A DNA stretch of 64,000 nucleotides from Rhodococcus sp. 1163 (GCF_002091985.1 NZ_MKKX01000018.1:2501-66500), one strand, 5' to 3'. Positions 23,963 to 33,447 are shown, numbered from the stretch's first letter. Notes: generated by a model not told the origin, from the letters alone. Numbers and translations: made by a program.

Positions 23963-24592
23963 ATGGATATGCACACACACGACGACGCTCCGGCAGCCTT
24001 CGACCAGCCGTTCTGGGACAACCTGTACTCGGAACGACCCAACATCTGGAGCGGCCACGCCAACCAGGTACTGACCACAGAAGCGTCGAAGCTCACGCCA
24101 GGCAGCGCCCTCGACATCGGCAGCGGCGAAGGAGCCGACGCATTCTGGCTCGCGGACAACGGTTGGAAGACCACCGGCGCCGACATCTCCCCCATTGCCC
24201 TCGAACGCGCTCGGCAGGCACAAGGTGACCGAACCGTTAAGTGGCTCCACCGCGATCTCACCGAGTGGGCTCCACCCGCCACGTCGTTCGACCTGGTCAG
24301 TGCCCACTTCTTCCACCTGCCACCCGCCCAGTTCCAGCCGGCAGTCCTTCGCTTCGGCGACGCAGTCACCTCGGGCGGACACCTCCTGATCGTCGGACAC
24401 AGCCCCTCCGACGCCCTGGCCGCGCAGCACGGACACGCCGAGATCCTGTTCACAGCCGATGAGGTCACCGCACTGTTCCCCACCGAGGCATGGTCCGTCG
24501 TCGTCGCCGAGAATCGTGCGCGAACCGGAACCACCCCCGAAGGCGAGCAGGTCGAGCGCGTCGACGCCGTCGCAGTGCTTCGCAAGCTCTGA
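23963..24592 (+). CDS. Class I SAM-dependent methyltransferase
   Basis: A 209-residue methyltransferase. Motif I is ALDIGSGEGADAFWLA near residue 50, followed by the acidic end of strand 2 (GADISP) and motif HRDLTEW near 100, then FDLVSAHFFHLP. It resembles the Tam/thiopurine methyltransferase-like group. The substrate is unknown. Two close ATG codons (23963 and 23969) fit; the frame is open back to 23912 but that part is not conserved-looking. It follows the quinone oxidoreductase by 69 bases. Confidence 0.85.
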   Translation: MDMHTHDDAPAAFDQPFWDNLYSERPNIWSGHANQVLTTEASKLTPGSALDIGSGEGADAFWLADNGWKTTGADISPIALERARQAQGDRTVKWLHRDLTEWAPPATSFDLVSAHFFHLPPAQFQPAVLRFGDAVTSGGHLLIVGHSPSDALAAQHGHAEILFTADEVTALFPTEAWSVVVAENRARTGTTPEGEQVERVDAVAVLRKL

Positions 24593-24626
24593 CCTCGCGA
24601 GAGGGAATGCAGGGGCAACTAGAGTG

Positions 24627-25007
24627 ATGGCGATGTCCTTGCCGCACCGCTACTGGTTGCCTCTGCCGCTGCGCTACTACGTGCCACTGGCTCTGGCACT
24701 GATCGTCGCGATGATCATTCTGTTCACCCCCGCATCAGGCGTGCCCAGCGGATTCACCCACAGCGACAAGATCATTCACTTCACGCTCTTCTTCGCCCTC
24801 GCGTACACCTCACGTATCGCAGCGGTGTCGGTGTTGCGGACCGCCCTCTGGACGACAACTTTCGCGATAGCGTCCGAGATCCTTCAGGCCGTCCTACCGT
24901 TGGGCCGTAGCGGTTCCCTCCTCGACGCCGCATTCGATGTGGCAGGCGCGGCCGTGGGGGTGCTCGTTGCCATGCGCATAGTTCCGGTTCACTCCGCTAT
25001 AGACTGA
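24627..25007 (+). CDS. VanZ-family small membrane protein
   Basis: A 126-residue integral membrane protein with about four hydrophobic helices: ALALIVAMIILF, HFTLFFALAYT, LWTTTFAIASEILQAVLP and AGAAVGVLVAM. The SDKIIHF and EILQ motifs are the family signature of VanZ-like proteins. VanZ confers teicoplanin resistance in enterococci, but most chromosomal members have no known function. ATG at 24627 or 24633, or GTG at 24624, could start it. It ends 51 bases before the AUU start of the Stealth gene, in the same frame. A link with cell-envelope glycan is suggested by that neighbour. Confidence 0.82.
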   Translation: MAMSLPHRYWLPLPLRYYVPLALALIVAMIILFTPASGVPSGFTHSDKIIHFTLFFALAYTSRIAAVSVLRTALWTTTFAIASEILQAVLPLGRSGSLLDAAFDVAGAAVGVLVAMRIVPVHSAID

Positions 25008-25046
25008 CGGCACGCTCCGGGGGTTCTCGGCTCGCACGCCACTTCC

Positions 25047-25053
25047 GGAAGGG
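25047..25053 (+). promoter_or_regulatory. Ribosome binding site supporting an ATT start
   Basis: The purine tract GGAAGGG ends 5 bases before an ATT codon at 25059. The Stealth frame holds no ATG or GTG between the in-frame VanZ stop (25005-25007) and clearly coding sequence. The only other conventional candidate, TTG at 25092, has no purine tract at a fitting distance. Confidence 0.5.
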
Positions 25054-25058
25054 TCACC

Positions 25059-26651
25059 ATTACCTCGACGTCCACGCCCCATGAGATCTATTTGGTCGCC
25101 CCCGAGCAAGACACGCTCGACCCGGTGATCGGTGAATCGCCCGAGTCCGTCGCGCGTCTGACGGACCGAACAGATGTGGTTGCGTACGACGGAAGATTCG
25201 CCTTGTCGATCACGTCCACGACGCCCCACCAGGCGATGGTCTTCGATCTGCTGTTCATCCGCGCGGCACTCGACAGTGCACGCATCCGGTACCTGCTGGT
25301 TCGCGGTAACGACAAGCGACCCGTCATTGCCATAGATGCTGCCGAGCGCGAGCCACTGCGTGCAGCACTGGTCGAGGCGTGCATGCAAGAGCCGTTCTAC
25401 TCCAAAACGGTTGACATCAAGCGAGCCAAGACGGTACTGGTAGCCGACGGATCATTGTCGCCCGCCTCCGACGCCCGCATCTTTCGTCTCTACCGCCCCC
25501 GAATCGAACCGAACAGTGGCCTGCATTACGGCGCCTCGACGGCAGTTCAGATCGAACTGTGGGCATTTTCGCCCCAGGAGATCGTGCTTCCCGTCGAGAA
25601 CTCACTGACCCGCCGCACCATCCGACGCGACGAAGCGGTGCGCGGAACCGTCGAACGCTTCGGAAAGTCTTGGCCGACAATCGAGAACATGTTCGCCGAC
25701 CACGCGTCGGACATCAATTTCGATATCGACATCGTGTTCTCCTGGGTCGACGGCTCCTCCGCGGAGTTCCAAGCTCAACGCGCACGCCGCATGCAGAACT
25801 ACATTGTCGGAGAAGGTGACTCCTCACCCGCACGATTCCGGCAGATCGACGAATTGAAGTATGCGCTTCGCTCGATCCATATGTACGCACCGTGGATTCG
25901 TCGCATCTTCGTCGCAACCGATTCCGACCGACCGAGCTGGCTCGCCGAAGATCCGCGCGTGACGTTCGTGCCCAGCGAAACGTTCTTCGTCGACACCTCC
26001 GTTCTGCCGACGCACAATTCACAGGCCGTCGAATCCCAGCTGCATCACATCCCCGGCCTGTCCGAACATTTCCTCTACTCCAACGACGACATGTTCTTCG
26101 GACGCCCCGTCGGCCCGCAGATGTTTTTCTCACCCGGCGGTATCAGCATGTTCATCGAAGCCGGCACCCGAATTGGGTTGGGCTACAACGACGAAGATCG
26201 CAGCGGGTTCGAGAACGCTGCCCGGGTCAACCGTCGACTGCTGCAGGACCGCTTCGGTCTGATGACCACCAGGCACCTGGAACACGCGGCAACGCCACTG
26301 CGCAAAAGCGTCATGCAGGAGATGGAGAACGAGTTCGCCGACGAGTTCGCTGCCACTGCCGCAAGCGTGTTCCGGGCCAGCACCAACATCTCGGTCACCA
26401 ACTCGCTTTACCACTACTACGCGTTGATGAGCGGCCGGGCAGTGGTGCAGACGAACGCCAAAGTGACCTACATCGACACCACGTCGCATTCGGGACTCCA
26501 TTCCATGGAGAACCTTCTGCCCAAACGCTCGATCGACTTCTTCTGCCTCAACGACGGCAGCTTTCCCGAGGTCGACCTCGAGGTGCGGACCCGTCGGGTC
26601 ACCGAGTTCCTCGAAAGGTACTTCCCCATCGTCGCGCCCTGGGAAAGCTAG
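25059..26651 (+). CDS. Stealth-family hexose-1-phosphate transferase, probable AUU start
   Basis: About 530 residues if translated from ATT at 25059. The four conserved regions of the Stealth family are present: CR1 [15 protein letters not shown]2 [13 protein letters not shown] with [16 protein letters not shown]3 around [13 protein letters not shown], and CR4 [24 protein letters not shown] carries the acidic catalytic core. Stealth enzymes transfer hexose-1-phosphate onto a growing polysaccharide, as in Neisseria group A capsule synthesis. Here it would act on a surface glycan; the acceptor is unknown. Some 200 residues precede CR1. It pairs with VanZ upstream and overlaps the convergent phosphodiesterase gene by four bases. 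If TTG at 25092 is used the protein is 11 residues shorter. Confidence 0.86.
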   Translation: MTSTSTPHEIYLVAPEQDTLDPVIGESPESVARLTDRTDVVAYDGRFALSITSTTPHQAMVFDLLFIRAALDSARIRYLLVRGNDKRPVIAIDAAEREPLRAALVEACMQEPFYSKTVDIKRAKTVLVADGSLSPASDARIFRLYRPRIEPNSGLHYGASTAVQIELWAFSPQEIVLPVENSLTRRTIRRDEAVRGTVERFGKSWPTIENMFADHASDINFDIDIVFSWVDGSSAEFQAQRARRMQNYIVGEGDSSPARFRQIDELKYALRSIHMYAPWIRRIFVATDSDRPSWLAEDPRVTFVPSETFFVDTSVLPTHNSQAVESQLHHIPGLSEHFLYSNDDMFFGRPVGPQMFFSPGGISMFIEAGTRIGLGYNDEDRSGFENAARVNRRLLQDRFGLMTTRHLEHAATPLRKSVMQEMENEFADEFAATAASVFRASTNISVTNSLYHYYALMSGRAVVQTNAKVTYIDTTSHSGLHSMENLLPKRSIDFFCLNDGSFPEVDLEVRTRRVTEFLERYFPIVAPWES

Positions 26652-27556
26652 ATACTGCTGAACCTCGGCCGCCGTGCGCTTTCGGCGATGGTCACCCCAG
26701 CCTCGTCCAGACGCCGAACGACCTCTTCGGCGGAGACGTATTCACCGACTGTCTCGTAGGTTCCGATGGGGACAACCGAGTGCACGACGTTGTCGTCGTA
26801 GAGGTGGACGAGGTTGTAGGCCTGAGCACCATCCCGGCCCCGGGTAGCACCGGGTGGGACGTTGAGGTCCTGGGTATAGCAGGTAGCGGACGCAACGGAC
26901 ACCGGAATGCCTGCGAAGGTCGCCGAAGTCGAATAGTGCAGGTGACCGGCCAGGATGGATCTGACGTCGCTCCCACGGAGCACATCCGCGAGTCGGTGCT
27001 GATCGAGCAACTCCACCAGCACCGCAAGATCCAACACCGCAGGCACCGGCGGGTGATGCATCGCCAGAATGGTGCCGAATTCGGCTTTCGTCTTGAGAAT
27101 GCCTGCAAGCCAATCCAATTGGGCTTGCGTCACTTCGCCGTAGTGGTGACCGGGAACCGTCGAATCCAACGTGATGATGCGAAGTCCTGCCACCTCGTGC
27201 ACACGGTCGACCGTCACGGTCGTCGGCGCCTGGTCGAGTAACCTGGACCGGAAGGTCGCACGGTCGTCGTGATTTCCCATCGCCCAGATGATCCGGGCAC
27301 CTAGCGCATCGGCAACCGGCTCGACCAGCGCCCGCAGCGTGTCGTAAGCACCCGGCTCACCTCGGTCGGTGAGATCGCCGGTGAATACCAGCGCATCGGG
27401 GCGCACGCCGGACGTCTCGACGTCTGCGAGGATGCGACGCAGCGTGGCCGTACTGTCCACTCCACCGTACAAATCACCACCCTCGACAAGGTGGGTATCG
27501 CTGAGGTGCAGGAGGCAGTGATTCGGGCGTGGGTACTCAGCCGTCCGAGCCTTCAT
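26648..27556 (-). CDS. CpdA-type metallophosphoesterase (cyclic nucleotide phosphodiesterase family)
   Basis: A 302-residue class III phosphodiesterase resembling Mycobacterium tuberculosis Rv0805 and CpdA. Metal-binding motifs are complete: LSDTHL, GDLTDRG, GNHDDR, HHPP and GHLHYS. Rv0805 hydrolyses 2',3'- and 3',5'-cyclic nucleotides and other phosphodiesters, so cAMP turnover is a reasonable but unproven role. The C-terminal 60 residues match the family extension that can touch the membrane in Rv0805. ATG at 27556 is chosen; a GTG at 27592 would add 12 residues. It is convergent with the Stealth gene, sharing the CTAG at the two stops. Confidence 0.86.
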   Translation of the reverse strand: MKARTAEYPRPNHCLLHLSDTHLVEGGDLYGGVDSTATLRRILADVETSGVRPDALVFTGDLTDRGEPGAYDTLRALVEPVADALGARIIWAMGNHDDRATFRSRLLDQAPTTVTVDRVHEVAGLRIITLDSTVPGHHYGEVTQAQLDWLAGILKTKAEFGTILAMHHPPVPAVLDLAVLVELLDQHRLADVLRGSDVRSILAGHLHYSTSATFAGIPVSVASATCYTQDLNVPPGATRGRDGAQAYNLVHLYDDNVVHSVVPIGTYETVGEYVSAEEVVRRLDEAGVTIAESARRPRFSSI

Positions 27557-27693
27557 CGGTGTCTCGCTTCCGATCGGCCTTCTCGTGGGCACACTTTTCG
27601 CATGCCCTGTAGTTCACAGTAGCCAAACCCTCCAAAGGGAACACTCGGGGTACGGAGAATTTACGGAGAACGAACACCGAGACAGCTCCCCAC

Positions 27694-27732
27694 ACAGGTG
27701 AGTGGGAATCTCTCCGATTCCCACTCACCTGT
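27694..27732. terminator. Strong 17-bp hairpin after the acyl-CoA dehydrogenase operon
   Basis: A perfect 17-base stem has arms ACAGGTGAGTGGGAATC at 27694-27710 and its complement at 27716-27732, with a five-base loop. It stands 10 bases beyond the end of the minus-strand dehydrogenase gene, where a terminator is expected. There is no long T-run on either side. Confidence 0.7.
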
Positions 27733-27741
27733 CGGACCTTG

Positions 27742-28839
27742 CTACTTCGACAGCACGCGCAGGTGCTCGTCGGCACCGCCGAGCGTGTGCTCGATCGCGA
27801 CGAGCCTGCTGACGTAATGTCCGACCGGATATTCGGCCGTGACGCCGATACCACCGTGCAGCTGAATCGCCTCCTGCCCCAGCTTGCGCGAGGACCGAGA
27901 TATCTGCAGCTTCGACCGCGAGGCCACGAGCGGATCGACGACGTCGTCCGCGAGATTCATTGTCGCGTACAGCGCCATACTGCGCGCCAGTTCGAGCAAG
28001 ACGTACATATCCGCTGCCCGGAACGTCAACGCCTGGAATTTGGCGAGCGGAACACCGAATTGCTTGCGCTGCTTCAGATAGTCCGTCGTCAGCCTCAATG
28101 CCTCTTCCATGGCACCGACAGCTTCGGCGCACAGTGCAGCCTGAGCCTTCACCTCCGAAGCGACGATGGCCGCGCTCGCATCTACGCCATCACCCAACGG
28201 CTCGGCCGCGACATCGGTCAGCGTGATCTGGGCCGCCCGGCCGCCATCGTGAGTCTGGTAGGACTTACGATCGAGCCCCGTCGCATCGCCGTCGACGAGA
28301 AACAGGCCTACCCCGCCGCCGGGAAGCGTGGCACTGACCACCAGTACATCGGCGCTGCCGCCTGATGGGACCGGATTCTTCGTACCGGTGATGGACCACG
28401 AACCGCCGTCCTCGGTCGCTGAAGTACTCACCGTGACGTTCGGCCAACGGCTGCCGGTTTCGTTGTGCGCGAAGGCAAGCAACGTACTGCCTTCGGCTAC
28501 GCCGGGCAAGACGCGTCGACGCTGATCGACACTTCCGACCTCGGAGATCAACCCGCCCGGCACGAGCACCGCATCGAGTATCGGCTCCGGGGCGAGGCGA
28601 CGTCCGACCTCGGTCATGACGGCCATGATCTCCACCGGACCGGCATCCATGCCGCCGTCGTCCTCGGAAAAGCTCAGTCCGAGTAGCCCGACTTCGGCGA
28701 GCTGCTTCCACACATCGGCCGACCAACCAGGTTCCGCGGCAACGATCTTGTTCCGCTTCTCGGTGTCATACGCCCTCGACAGCACCTCACGAGTGGTGTC
28801 ACGCAGGAGTTTCTGTTCTTCGTTCAGTTCGAAATCCAT
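27742..28839 (-). CDS. Acyl-CoA dehydrogenase subunit (FadE type)
   Basis: A 365-residue flavin acyl-CoA dehydrogenase. The N-terminal helical domain (MDFELNEEQKLLRDT) and C-terminal helical domain (KQRKQFGVPLAKFQ, QLHGGIGVTAEYPVGHY) are present, but the middle beta domain is divergent. The usual catalytic glutamate motif near the C-terminus (GGSNEVQ in the partner) is absent. This fits one half of a two-subunit dehydrogenase, as with the alpha2beta2 FadE pairs of mycobacteria. It is the second gene of an operon, 10 bases after its larger partner. It would take part in beta-oxidation of an acyl-CoA, perhaps a branched or steroid-derived one; that is inferred only from pairing. AGGGGCAGGA lies before the ATG. 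Confidence 0.86.
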   Translation of the reverse strand: MDFELNEEQKLLRDTTREVLSRAYDTEKRNKIVAAEPGWSADVWKQLAEVGLLGLSFSEDDGGMDAGPVEIMAVMTEVGRRLAPEPILDAVLVPGGLISEVGSVDQRRRVLPGVAEGSTLLAFAHNETGSRWPNVTVSTSATEDGGSWSITGTKNPVPSGGSADVLVVSATLPGGGVGLFLVDGDATGLDRKSYQTHDGGRAAQITLTDVAAEPLGDGVDASAAIVASEVKAQAALCAEAVGAMEEALRLTTDYLKQRKQFGVPLAKFQALTFRAADMYVLLELARSMALYATMNLADDVVDPLVASRSKLQISRSSRKLGQEAIQLHGGIGVTAEYPVGHYVSRLVAIEHTLGGADEHLRVLSK

Positions 28840-28849
28840 GTCCTGCCCC

Positions 28850-30025
28850 TCACAATCCGAGAATCGTCGATGCGATGATCTGCCGCTGCACTTCGTTGGA
28901 GCCGCCGTAGATCGATACCTTGCGGTAGTTGAGGTACGTCGGTACCGAACGTTGTGCCCAACCGGGACTGTCGATGTCGTCGCCGGCCTCGTAGGGAAGC
29001 GAATCGGGTCCTGCGATGTCCATCAACATCTCGGTAGCCGCCTGCTGCAACTCCGATCCGCGAAGCTTCAGAATCGACGACGCAGGATTCGGCTTGCCGT
29101 CAGAAGATCCCGACACCATTCTCAGCTGTGTGAGTTCGAGTGCGAGAACTTCGTTTTCGAGCTCGGCGAACCGCGCCGCGAAGATCGGATCTTCGAGCAG
29201 CGTGCCGTCGGCAACGGCGGTGGCGGCCGCATGCTTCTTTGCCTGTTCCAGACGAACCTTCGTGTGTCCGACCCGGGTGACACCGGTGCGTTCGTTGCCG
29301 AGTAGGAACTTCGCGTAGCTCCACCCCTGGTTCTCCTCGCCCACAAGGTTCTCCGCTGGAACACGGACGTTTTCGAAGAACACCTCGTTGACCTCGACGC
29401 TGCCGTCGATCAACTTGATCGGGCGCACCGTGATGCCGGGCGTGTTCAAATCGATCAGCAGGAACGAGATCCCCGCCTGCTTCTTAGGGGCATCCGGGTT
29501 GGTCCGGACGAGAGCGAAGATCCAGTCGGCGTACTGCCCTAGCGTCGTCCACGTCTTCTGGCCGTTGACGATGTAGTCGTCGCCGTCGCGCAAGGCGGTG
29601 GTTCGCAGCGATGCGAGGTCCGATCCTGCCTCGGGCTCGGAGAATCCCTGACACCACCAGATGTCCAGATTCGCCGTCTTCGGGAGGAACTTCTCCTTCA
29701 TCTCTTGCGAGCCGAAAGTAGCGATCACCGGTCCGACCATCGAGGCGTTGAATGCCAGTGGCTCGGGTACCGAGGCCAGCTGCATCTCGTCGAGCCAGAT
29801 ATGACGCTGAACCGGCGTCCAATCCCGCCCGCCGAACTCTGCAGGCCAATGCGGAACAGCCAGACCGTTCGCATTGAGAATTTGCATCGTCGTCACCATG
29901 TCTTGACGGCTCAGCTCGATGCCCACCTTGCTCTTCTCGCGTATTTCCGCGGGAATCTCAGTGGTGAAAAAAGTCCGCATTTCATCACGAAATGCGGCTT
30001 CCTTCTCTGTCAGGGCAAGATTCAT
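28850..30025 (-). CDS. Acyl-CoA dehydrogenase, catalytic partner (FadE type)
   Basis: A 391-residue acyl-CoA dehydrogenase of normal length. FAD and substrate motifs are present: WWCQGFSEPEAGSDLASL near residue 125, KTWTTLGQYADW near 155, and YGGSNEVQRQII near the C-terminus, which carries a candidate catalytic glutamate. ATG at 30025 is fixed by GGAGGG about 8 bases upstream. It leads an operon with the 365-residue dehydrogenase, so the two probably form a heteromeric enzyme. The upstream gap of 75 bases is shared with the divergent histidine phosphatase gene and must hold both promoters; no clear KstR-type palindrome is seen there. Confidence 0.88.
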   Translation of the reverse strand: MNLALTEKEAAFRDEMRTFFTTEIPAEIREKSKVGIELSRQDMVTTMQILNANGLAVPHWPAEFGGRDWTPVQRHIWLDEMQLASVPEPLAFNASMVGPVIATFGSQEMKEKFLPKTANLDIWWCQGFSEPEAGSDLASLRTTALRDGDDYIVNGQKTWTTLGQYADWIFALVRTNPDAPKKQAGISFLLIDLNTPGITVRPIKLIDGSVEVNEVFFENVRVPAENLVGEENQGWSYAKFLLGNERTGVTRVGHTKVRLEQAKKHAAATAVADGTLLEDPIFAARFAELENEVLALELTQLRMVSGSSDGKPNPASSILKLRGSELQQAATEMLMDIAGPDSLPYEAGDDIDSPGWAQRSVPTYLNYRKVSIYGGSNEVQRQIIASTILGL

Positions 30026-30100
30026 TTTGGTCCCTCCGGACTCGACCACGTTGTCTCTTTCGACCGTACTCTCCAGTAGCTGGGATACTCTCCGGACACT

Positions 30101-30667
30101 ATGACTTTGCTGGCACTGGTTCGACATGGCGAAACCGACTGGAATCTGCACGGTCGCCTCCAAGGCTCCTCGGATATCCCACTGAACTCGACCGGCCGCG
30201 CGCAAGCCCGCGAAGCCGTGTACGAACTCGAGGGCCACACCTGGGACCTGTTGGTGAGTTCGCCATTGTCGAGGGCTTCCGAGACGGCGGACATCATCGG
30301 ATCGCATCTCGGGATCGAGCGCAGCGCCACCTATCCCGATCTCGCCGAACGACACTTCGGCGAGGCCGAGGGATTCACCGACTACGACGCGTACTCACAC
30401 TGGCCGGACGGACTGTATCCAGGGCTGGAGCCGCGCGGCACCCTGATCGAGCGGGGAGTGCGCGCTGTCGATGAGATTGCGCAAACGTTTTCGGACTCCT
30501 CCGTGATCGCGGTCGCCCACGGCGGCATCATCCGAGCGATTCTCGGCGCCATCCGCGGTGTACCGTCGCCGCGCATCCTCAACGCAGGGGTGTCCACTCT
30601 CGTCCGCGACGAGACTGGATGGACGGTGCGCACGATCAACGGAATTCCGGCACGGAGGTACCACTGA
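30101..30667 (+). CDS. Histidine phosphatase (phosphoglycerate-mutase-like)
   Basis: A 188-residue histidine phosphatase. The phosphohistidine motif LVRHGETDWN is at residues 6-15, ERHFGEAEG supplies the acid-base glutamate near residue 85, and AHGGIIRA holds the second histidine near 147. The small size excludes a full phosphoglycerate mutase; it is more likely a broad phosphatase (CobC/GpmB-like). ATG at 30101. The RidA gene begins two bases past its stop codon, so the two are co-translated. Confidence 0.87.
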   Translation: MTLLALVRHGETDWNLHGRLQGSSDIPLNSTGRAQAREAVYELEGHTWDLLVSSPLSRASETADIIGSHLGIERSATYPDLAERHFGEAEGFTDYDAYSHWPDGLYPGLEPRGTLIERGVRAVDEIAQTFSDSSVIAVAHGGIIRAILGAIRGVPSPRILNAGVSTLVRDETGWTVRTINGIPARRYH

Positions 30668-30668
30668 G

Positions 30669-31151
30669 ATGCACATCGAACGCAAGTTGGAAGAACTGGG
30701 ATTCGTCCTTCCCGCCGAGGCTCACGCGCCGCCGGGATTCCAATTCTCCTTCGAATGGGTTCGCGTTCGAGGCGGCCGGGTGTACGTCACGGGTCACTCA
30801 CCGCAGCGGGCGGACGGATCGATGGCAGGCCCCTTCGGCGCAGTGCCGTCGCACATCTCCCTCGACGAGGCCACGGACGCTGCACGAGACACGGCCCTGG
30901 CGGTACTCGCCAGCGTGCAACGCGCTATCGGCGACCTCGATCGAATCAGCGCCTGGCTCACGGTCTCGGGAATGGTCAACGCCGATCACGGGTTCACCCA
31001 GACGACGACCGTCATCAACGGCTTCTCCGATCTGATCCTGCAAGTGTTCGGCCCCGAAGTCGGAGCTCATGCGCGCAGCGCCATCGGAACGGCAGCACTA
31101 CCGATGAACAACGCCGTGGTCGTATCGGCAGAAATAGAGATCGACGGGTAG
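30669..31151 (+). CDS. RidA-family (YjgF-like) protein
   Basis: A 160-residue RidA-family member of the longer YjgF/chorismate-mutase-like subgroup. Family features are GGRVYVTGHSPQ near residue 38, LAVLASVQRAIGDLDRISAWLTVSGMVN around 75-100, and the C-terminal AALPMNNAVVVSAEIEI strand. Canonical RidA uses an Arg in the final conserved region to hydrolyse reactive enamines and imines; that arginine is not evident here, so deaminase activity is uncertain. It follows the histidine phosphatase directly. Confidence 0.82.
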   Translation: MHIERKLEELGFVLPAEAHAPPGFQFSFEWVRVRGGRVYVTGHSPQRADGSMAGPFGAVPSHISLDEATDAARDTALAVLASVQRAIGDLDRISAWLTVSGMVNADHGFTQTTTVINGFSDLILQVFGPEVGAHARSAIGTAALPMNNAVVVSAEIEIDG

Positions 31152-31192
31152 GTTTCCTCTACCGAACGAGATGACGGAAGGCCTACTTCGAA

Positions 31193-32680
31193 GTGCATCG
31201 CAAAGTGCTCGCCCTGCTGGCCGTGCTGGTCGCACTGATGTCCGTGGCCGGGTGTGGGTCCTCCACAGGACCACTGATCGATACGGTCAAGGACAACGGT
31301 GTCCTCGTCGTCGGTACCGAAGGCACCTACAGCCCGTTCAGCTTTCAGGGCTCGAACGGACAACTCACCGGGTACGACATCGACGTGGTCGATGCCGTCG
31401 CGGGCGAACTCGGCGTCCGCGTCGAGTACGTACAAACGCCGTTCGACTCGATCTTCGCCGGACTTCAATCCGGGCGTTTCGACCTGATCGCCAATCAGGT
31501 CACGATCAACCCCGATCGACAGAACGCATACGACCTGTCCAAGCCGTACACGGTCTCCGAAGGCGAAATCCTCGACTCGGCGAACAGCACGTCGATCACC
31601 TCCGTCGCAGACCTCGCCGGCAAGACGACCGCACAATCCTCGACCAGCAACTGGGCTCAGGTCGCCGCTGACGCAGGCGCAAAAGTCGAAGCCGTCGAAG
31701 GGTTCGTGCAAGCCGTCACTCTCGTCAAAGACGGGCGCGTCGACGCCACCGTCAACGACAGTCTCGCTATCGCCGAGTATCTGAAACAGACCGGCGACAC
31801 CGGCGTCAAAGTAGCGGCGCAGACCGGAGACACCAGCTACCAGGCATTCGCGGCCCGCAAAGACAGCGGCCTGATGGACGAAATCGACAATGCGATAGAC
31901 ACTTTGCAGGCGGACGGAACGCTCGACCGGATCTCCACCGAGTACTTCGGTTCCGCCGTCGCCGCGCCGACGGCAGACACCCAGGCACCGACGTCGGACG
32001 CATCAGGGGTCGAACCACAATCCAAGTTCGATCTGATCCTCGACAATCTGTGGCCGATGTTGAAGGCAACGCTGACGATGACCATCCCGCTGACGGCCAT
32101 CAGCTTCGCCATCGGTCTCGTCATCGCGCTCGCAGTTGCACTGGCGCGCATCTCGTCGAACACAGCATTGTCTTCGGTAGCGCGCTTCTACGTGTCCATC
32201 GTTCGAGGCACGCCGCTACTGCTGCAGTTGTTCATCGTCTTCTACGCGCTGCCGCAGTTCGGAGTGGTGATCGACCCGTTCCCAGCTGCGGTGGTCGCAT
32301 TCAGCTTGAACGTCGGCGGCTATGCGGCCGAGGTCATCAGAGCGGCCATCCTCAGCGTGCCGAAGGGGCAATGGGAAGCCTCGCAGACCATCGGCATGGG
32401 TTACCGAACGACGCTGCAGCGCATCATTCTTCCCCAGGCTCTGCGTACCGCTGTGCCTCCGCTGTCGAACACGTTGATCTCACTCGTCAAAGACACCTCG
32501 CTGGCGTCGACCATTCTGGTGACCGAATTGCTTCGCGTCGCGCAATTGGCAGCCGCACCGACGTTCGACTTCTTCGCTCTCTACAGCGTTGCCGCTCTGT
32601 ACTACTGGGTGATCTGCATGATTCTTTCCTTCTTCCAAGGAAAACTCGAAGTCCGACTCGACAGGTATGTGGCGAAATGA
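31193..32680 (+). CDS. Fused substrate-binding protein and permease of a polar amino-acid ABC importer
   Basis: A 495-residue fusion. Residues 1-21 form a lipoprotein signal with lipobox SVAGC (Cys21). Residues 30-265 are a family 3 solute-binding domain (GVLVVGTEGTYSPFSF, GYDIDVVDAVA). After a Thr/Ala/Pro linker, residues 285-490 are a HisM/GlnP-type permease with several membrane helices and the EAA loop (GMGYRTTLQRIILPQALR). The binding domain is therefore tied to the outer face of the permease. Substrate is probably a polar or basic amino acid. GTG at 31193 starts it. The ATPase gene overlaps its stop in an ATGA junction, completing the importer. Such fusions are known in Gram-positive bacteria. 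Confidence 0.88.
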   Translation: MHRKVLALLAVLVALMSVAGCGSSTGPLIDTVKDNGVLVVGTEGTYSPFSFQGSNGQLTGYDIDVVDAVAGELGVRVEYVQTPFDSIFAGLQSGRFDLIANQVTINPDRQNAYDLSKPYTVSEGEILDSANSTSITSVADLAGKTTAQSSTSNWAQVAADAGAKVEAVEGFVQAVTLVKDGRVDATVNDSLAIAEYLKQTGDTGVKVAAQTGDTSYQAFAARKDSGLMDEIDNAIDTLQADGTLDRISTEYFGSAVAAPTADTQAPTSDASGVEPQSKFDLILDNLWPMLKATLTMTIPLTAISFAIGLVIALAVALARISSNTALSSVARFYVSIVRGTPLLLQLFIVFYALPQFGVVIDPFPAAVVAFSLNVGGYAAEVIRAAILSVPKGQWEASQTIGMGYRTTLQRIILPQALRTAVPPLSNTLISLVKDTSLASTILVTELLRVAQLAAAPTFDFFALYSVAALYYWVICMILSFFQGKLEVRLDRYVAK

Positions 32681-33423
32681 CCGACCTTCTCGACGTCAAG
32701 GCACTCAAAAAGTCGTTCGGCGAGATCGACGTGCTGTGCGACGTCTCCTTCTCCGTCCCGGCGGGGAGCGTCACCGTGATCATCGGGTCGTCCGGATCCG
32801 GCAAGACGACGGTGCTCAGATCGTTGAATGCACTCGACCCCGCCGATTCCGGGTCGATCCGGATCGGTGACGTCGCTGTGGACTTCGCAACCACAGTGTC
32901 CGCGGCAGACCTTCGACTCCTGCGGGCGCAAAGCGGAATGGTCTTCCAAAGCCACAATCTGTTCCCACACAAAACCGTCCTGCAGAACATCATCGAAGGT
33001 CCGGTGATCGTCCAGAAGCGTCCGAAAGACGAAGCGATCGCCGACGCTCTCACCCTGCTCGAGCAGGTCGGCCTCGAAACCAAAGCCGATCAATACCCGT
33101 TCCAACTGTCCGGCGGCCAGCAACAACGCGTCGGGATCGCCCGAGCCTTGGCGCTTCGACCGAAGCTCATGCTGTTCGACGAACCGACCTCCGCCCTCGA
33201 TCCCGAACTGGTCGGCGAAGTACTCGCCGTCATCAAAAATCTTGCAGCACAGGGGTGGACGATGGTGATCGTCACCCACGAAATCCGCTTCGCCCAGCAG
33301 GTCGCCGATCAAGTTCTCTTCATCGAGGACGGCATCGTCCTCGAGCGCGGAACGCCAGAGGAAGTACTGGTCAATCCGACCGAGCCGCGGACGAGGCAGT
33401 TTCTGCAGCGGATCATGGGCTGA
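32677..33423 (+). CDS. ATPase of the polar amino-acid ABC importer
   Basis: A 248-residue GlnQ/HisP-type ABC ATPase. Walker A is GSSGSGKTT near residue 38, Q-loop MVFQSHNLFPH near 88, signature LSGGQQQR near 145, Walker B LMLFDEPTSALD near 166 and H-loop VTHE near 205. All catalytic residues are intact. Start ATG at 32677 overlaps the permease stop, so synthesis is coupled to the fused receptor-permease. A composite hairpin follows. Confidence 0.92.
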   Translation: MTDLLDVKALKKSFGEIDVLCDVSFSVPAGSVTVIIGSSGSGKTTVLRSLNALDPADSGSIRIGDVAVDFATTVSAADLRLLRAQSGMVFQSHNLFPHKTVLQNIIEGPVIVQKRPKDEAIADALTLLEQVGLETKADQYPFQLSGGQQQRVGIARALALRPKLMLFDEPTSALDPELVGEVLAVIKNLAAQGWTMVIVTHEIRFAQQVADQVLFIEDGIVLERGTPEEVLVNPTEPRTRQFLQRIMG

Positions 33424-33447
33424 CGAAGGCGGGTCCGCCCAAGAGAA

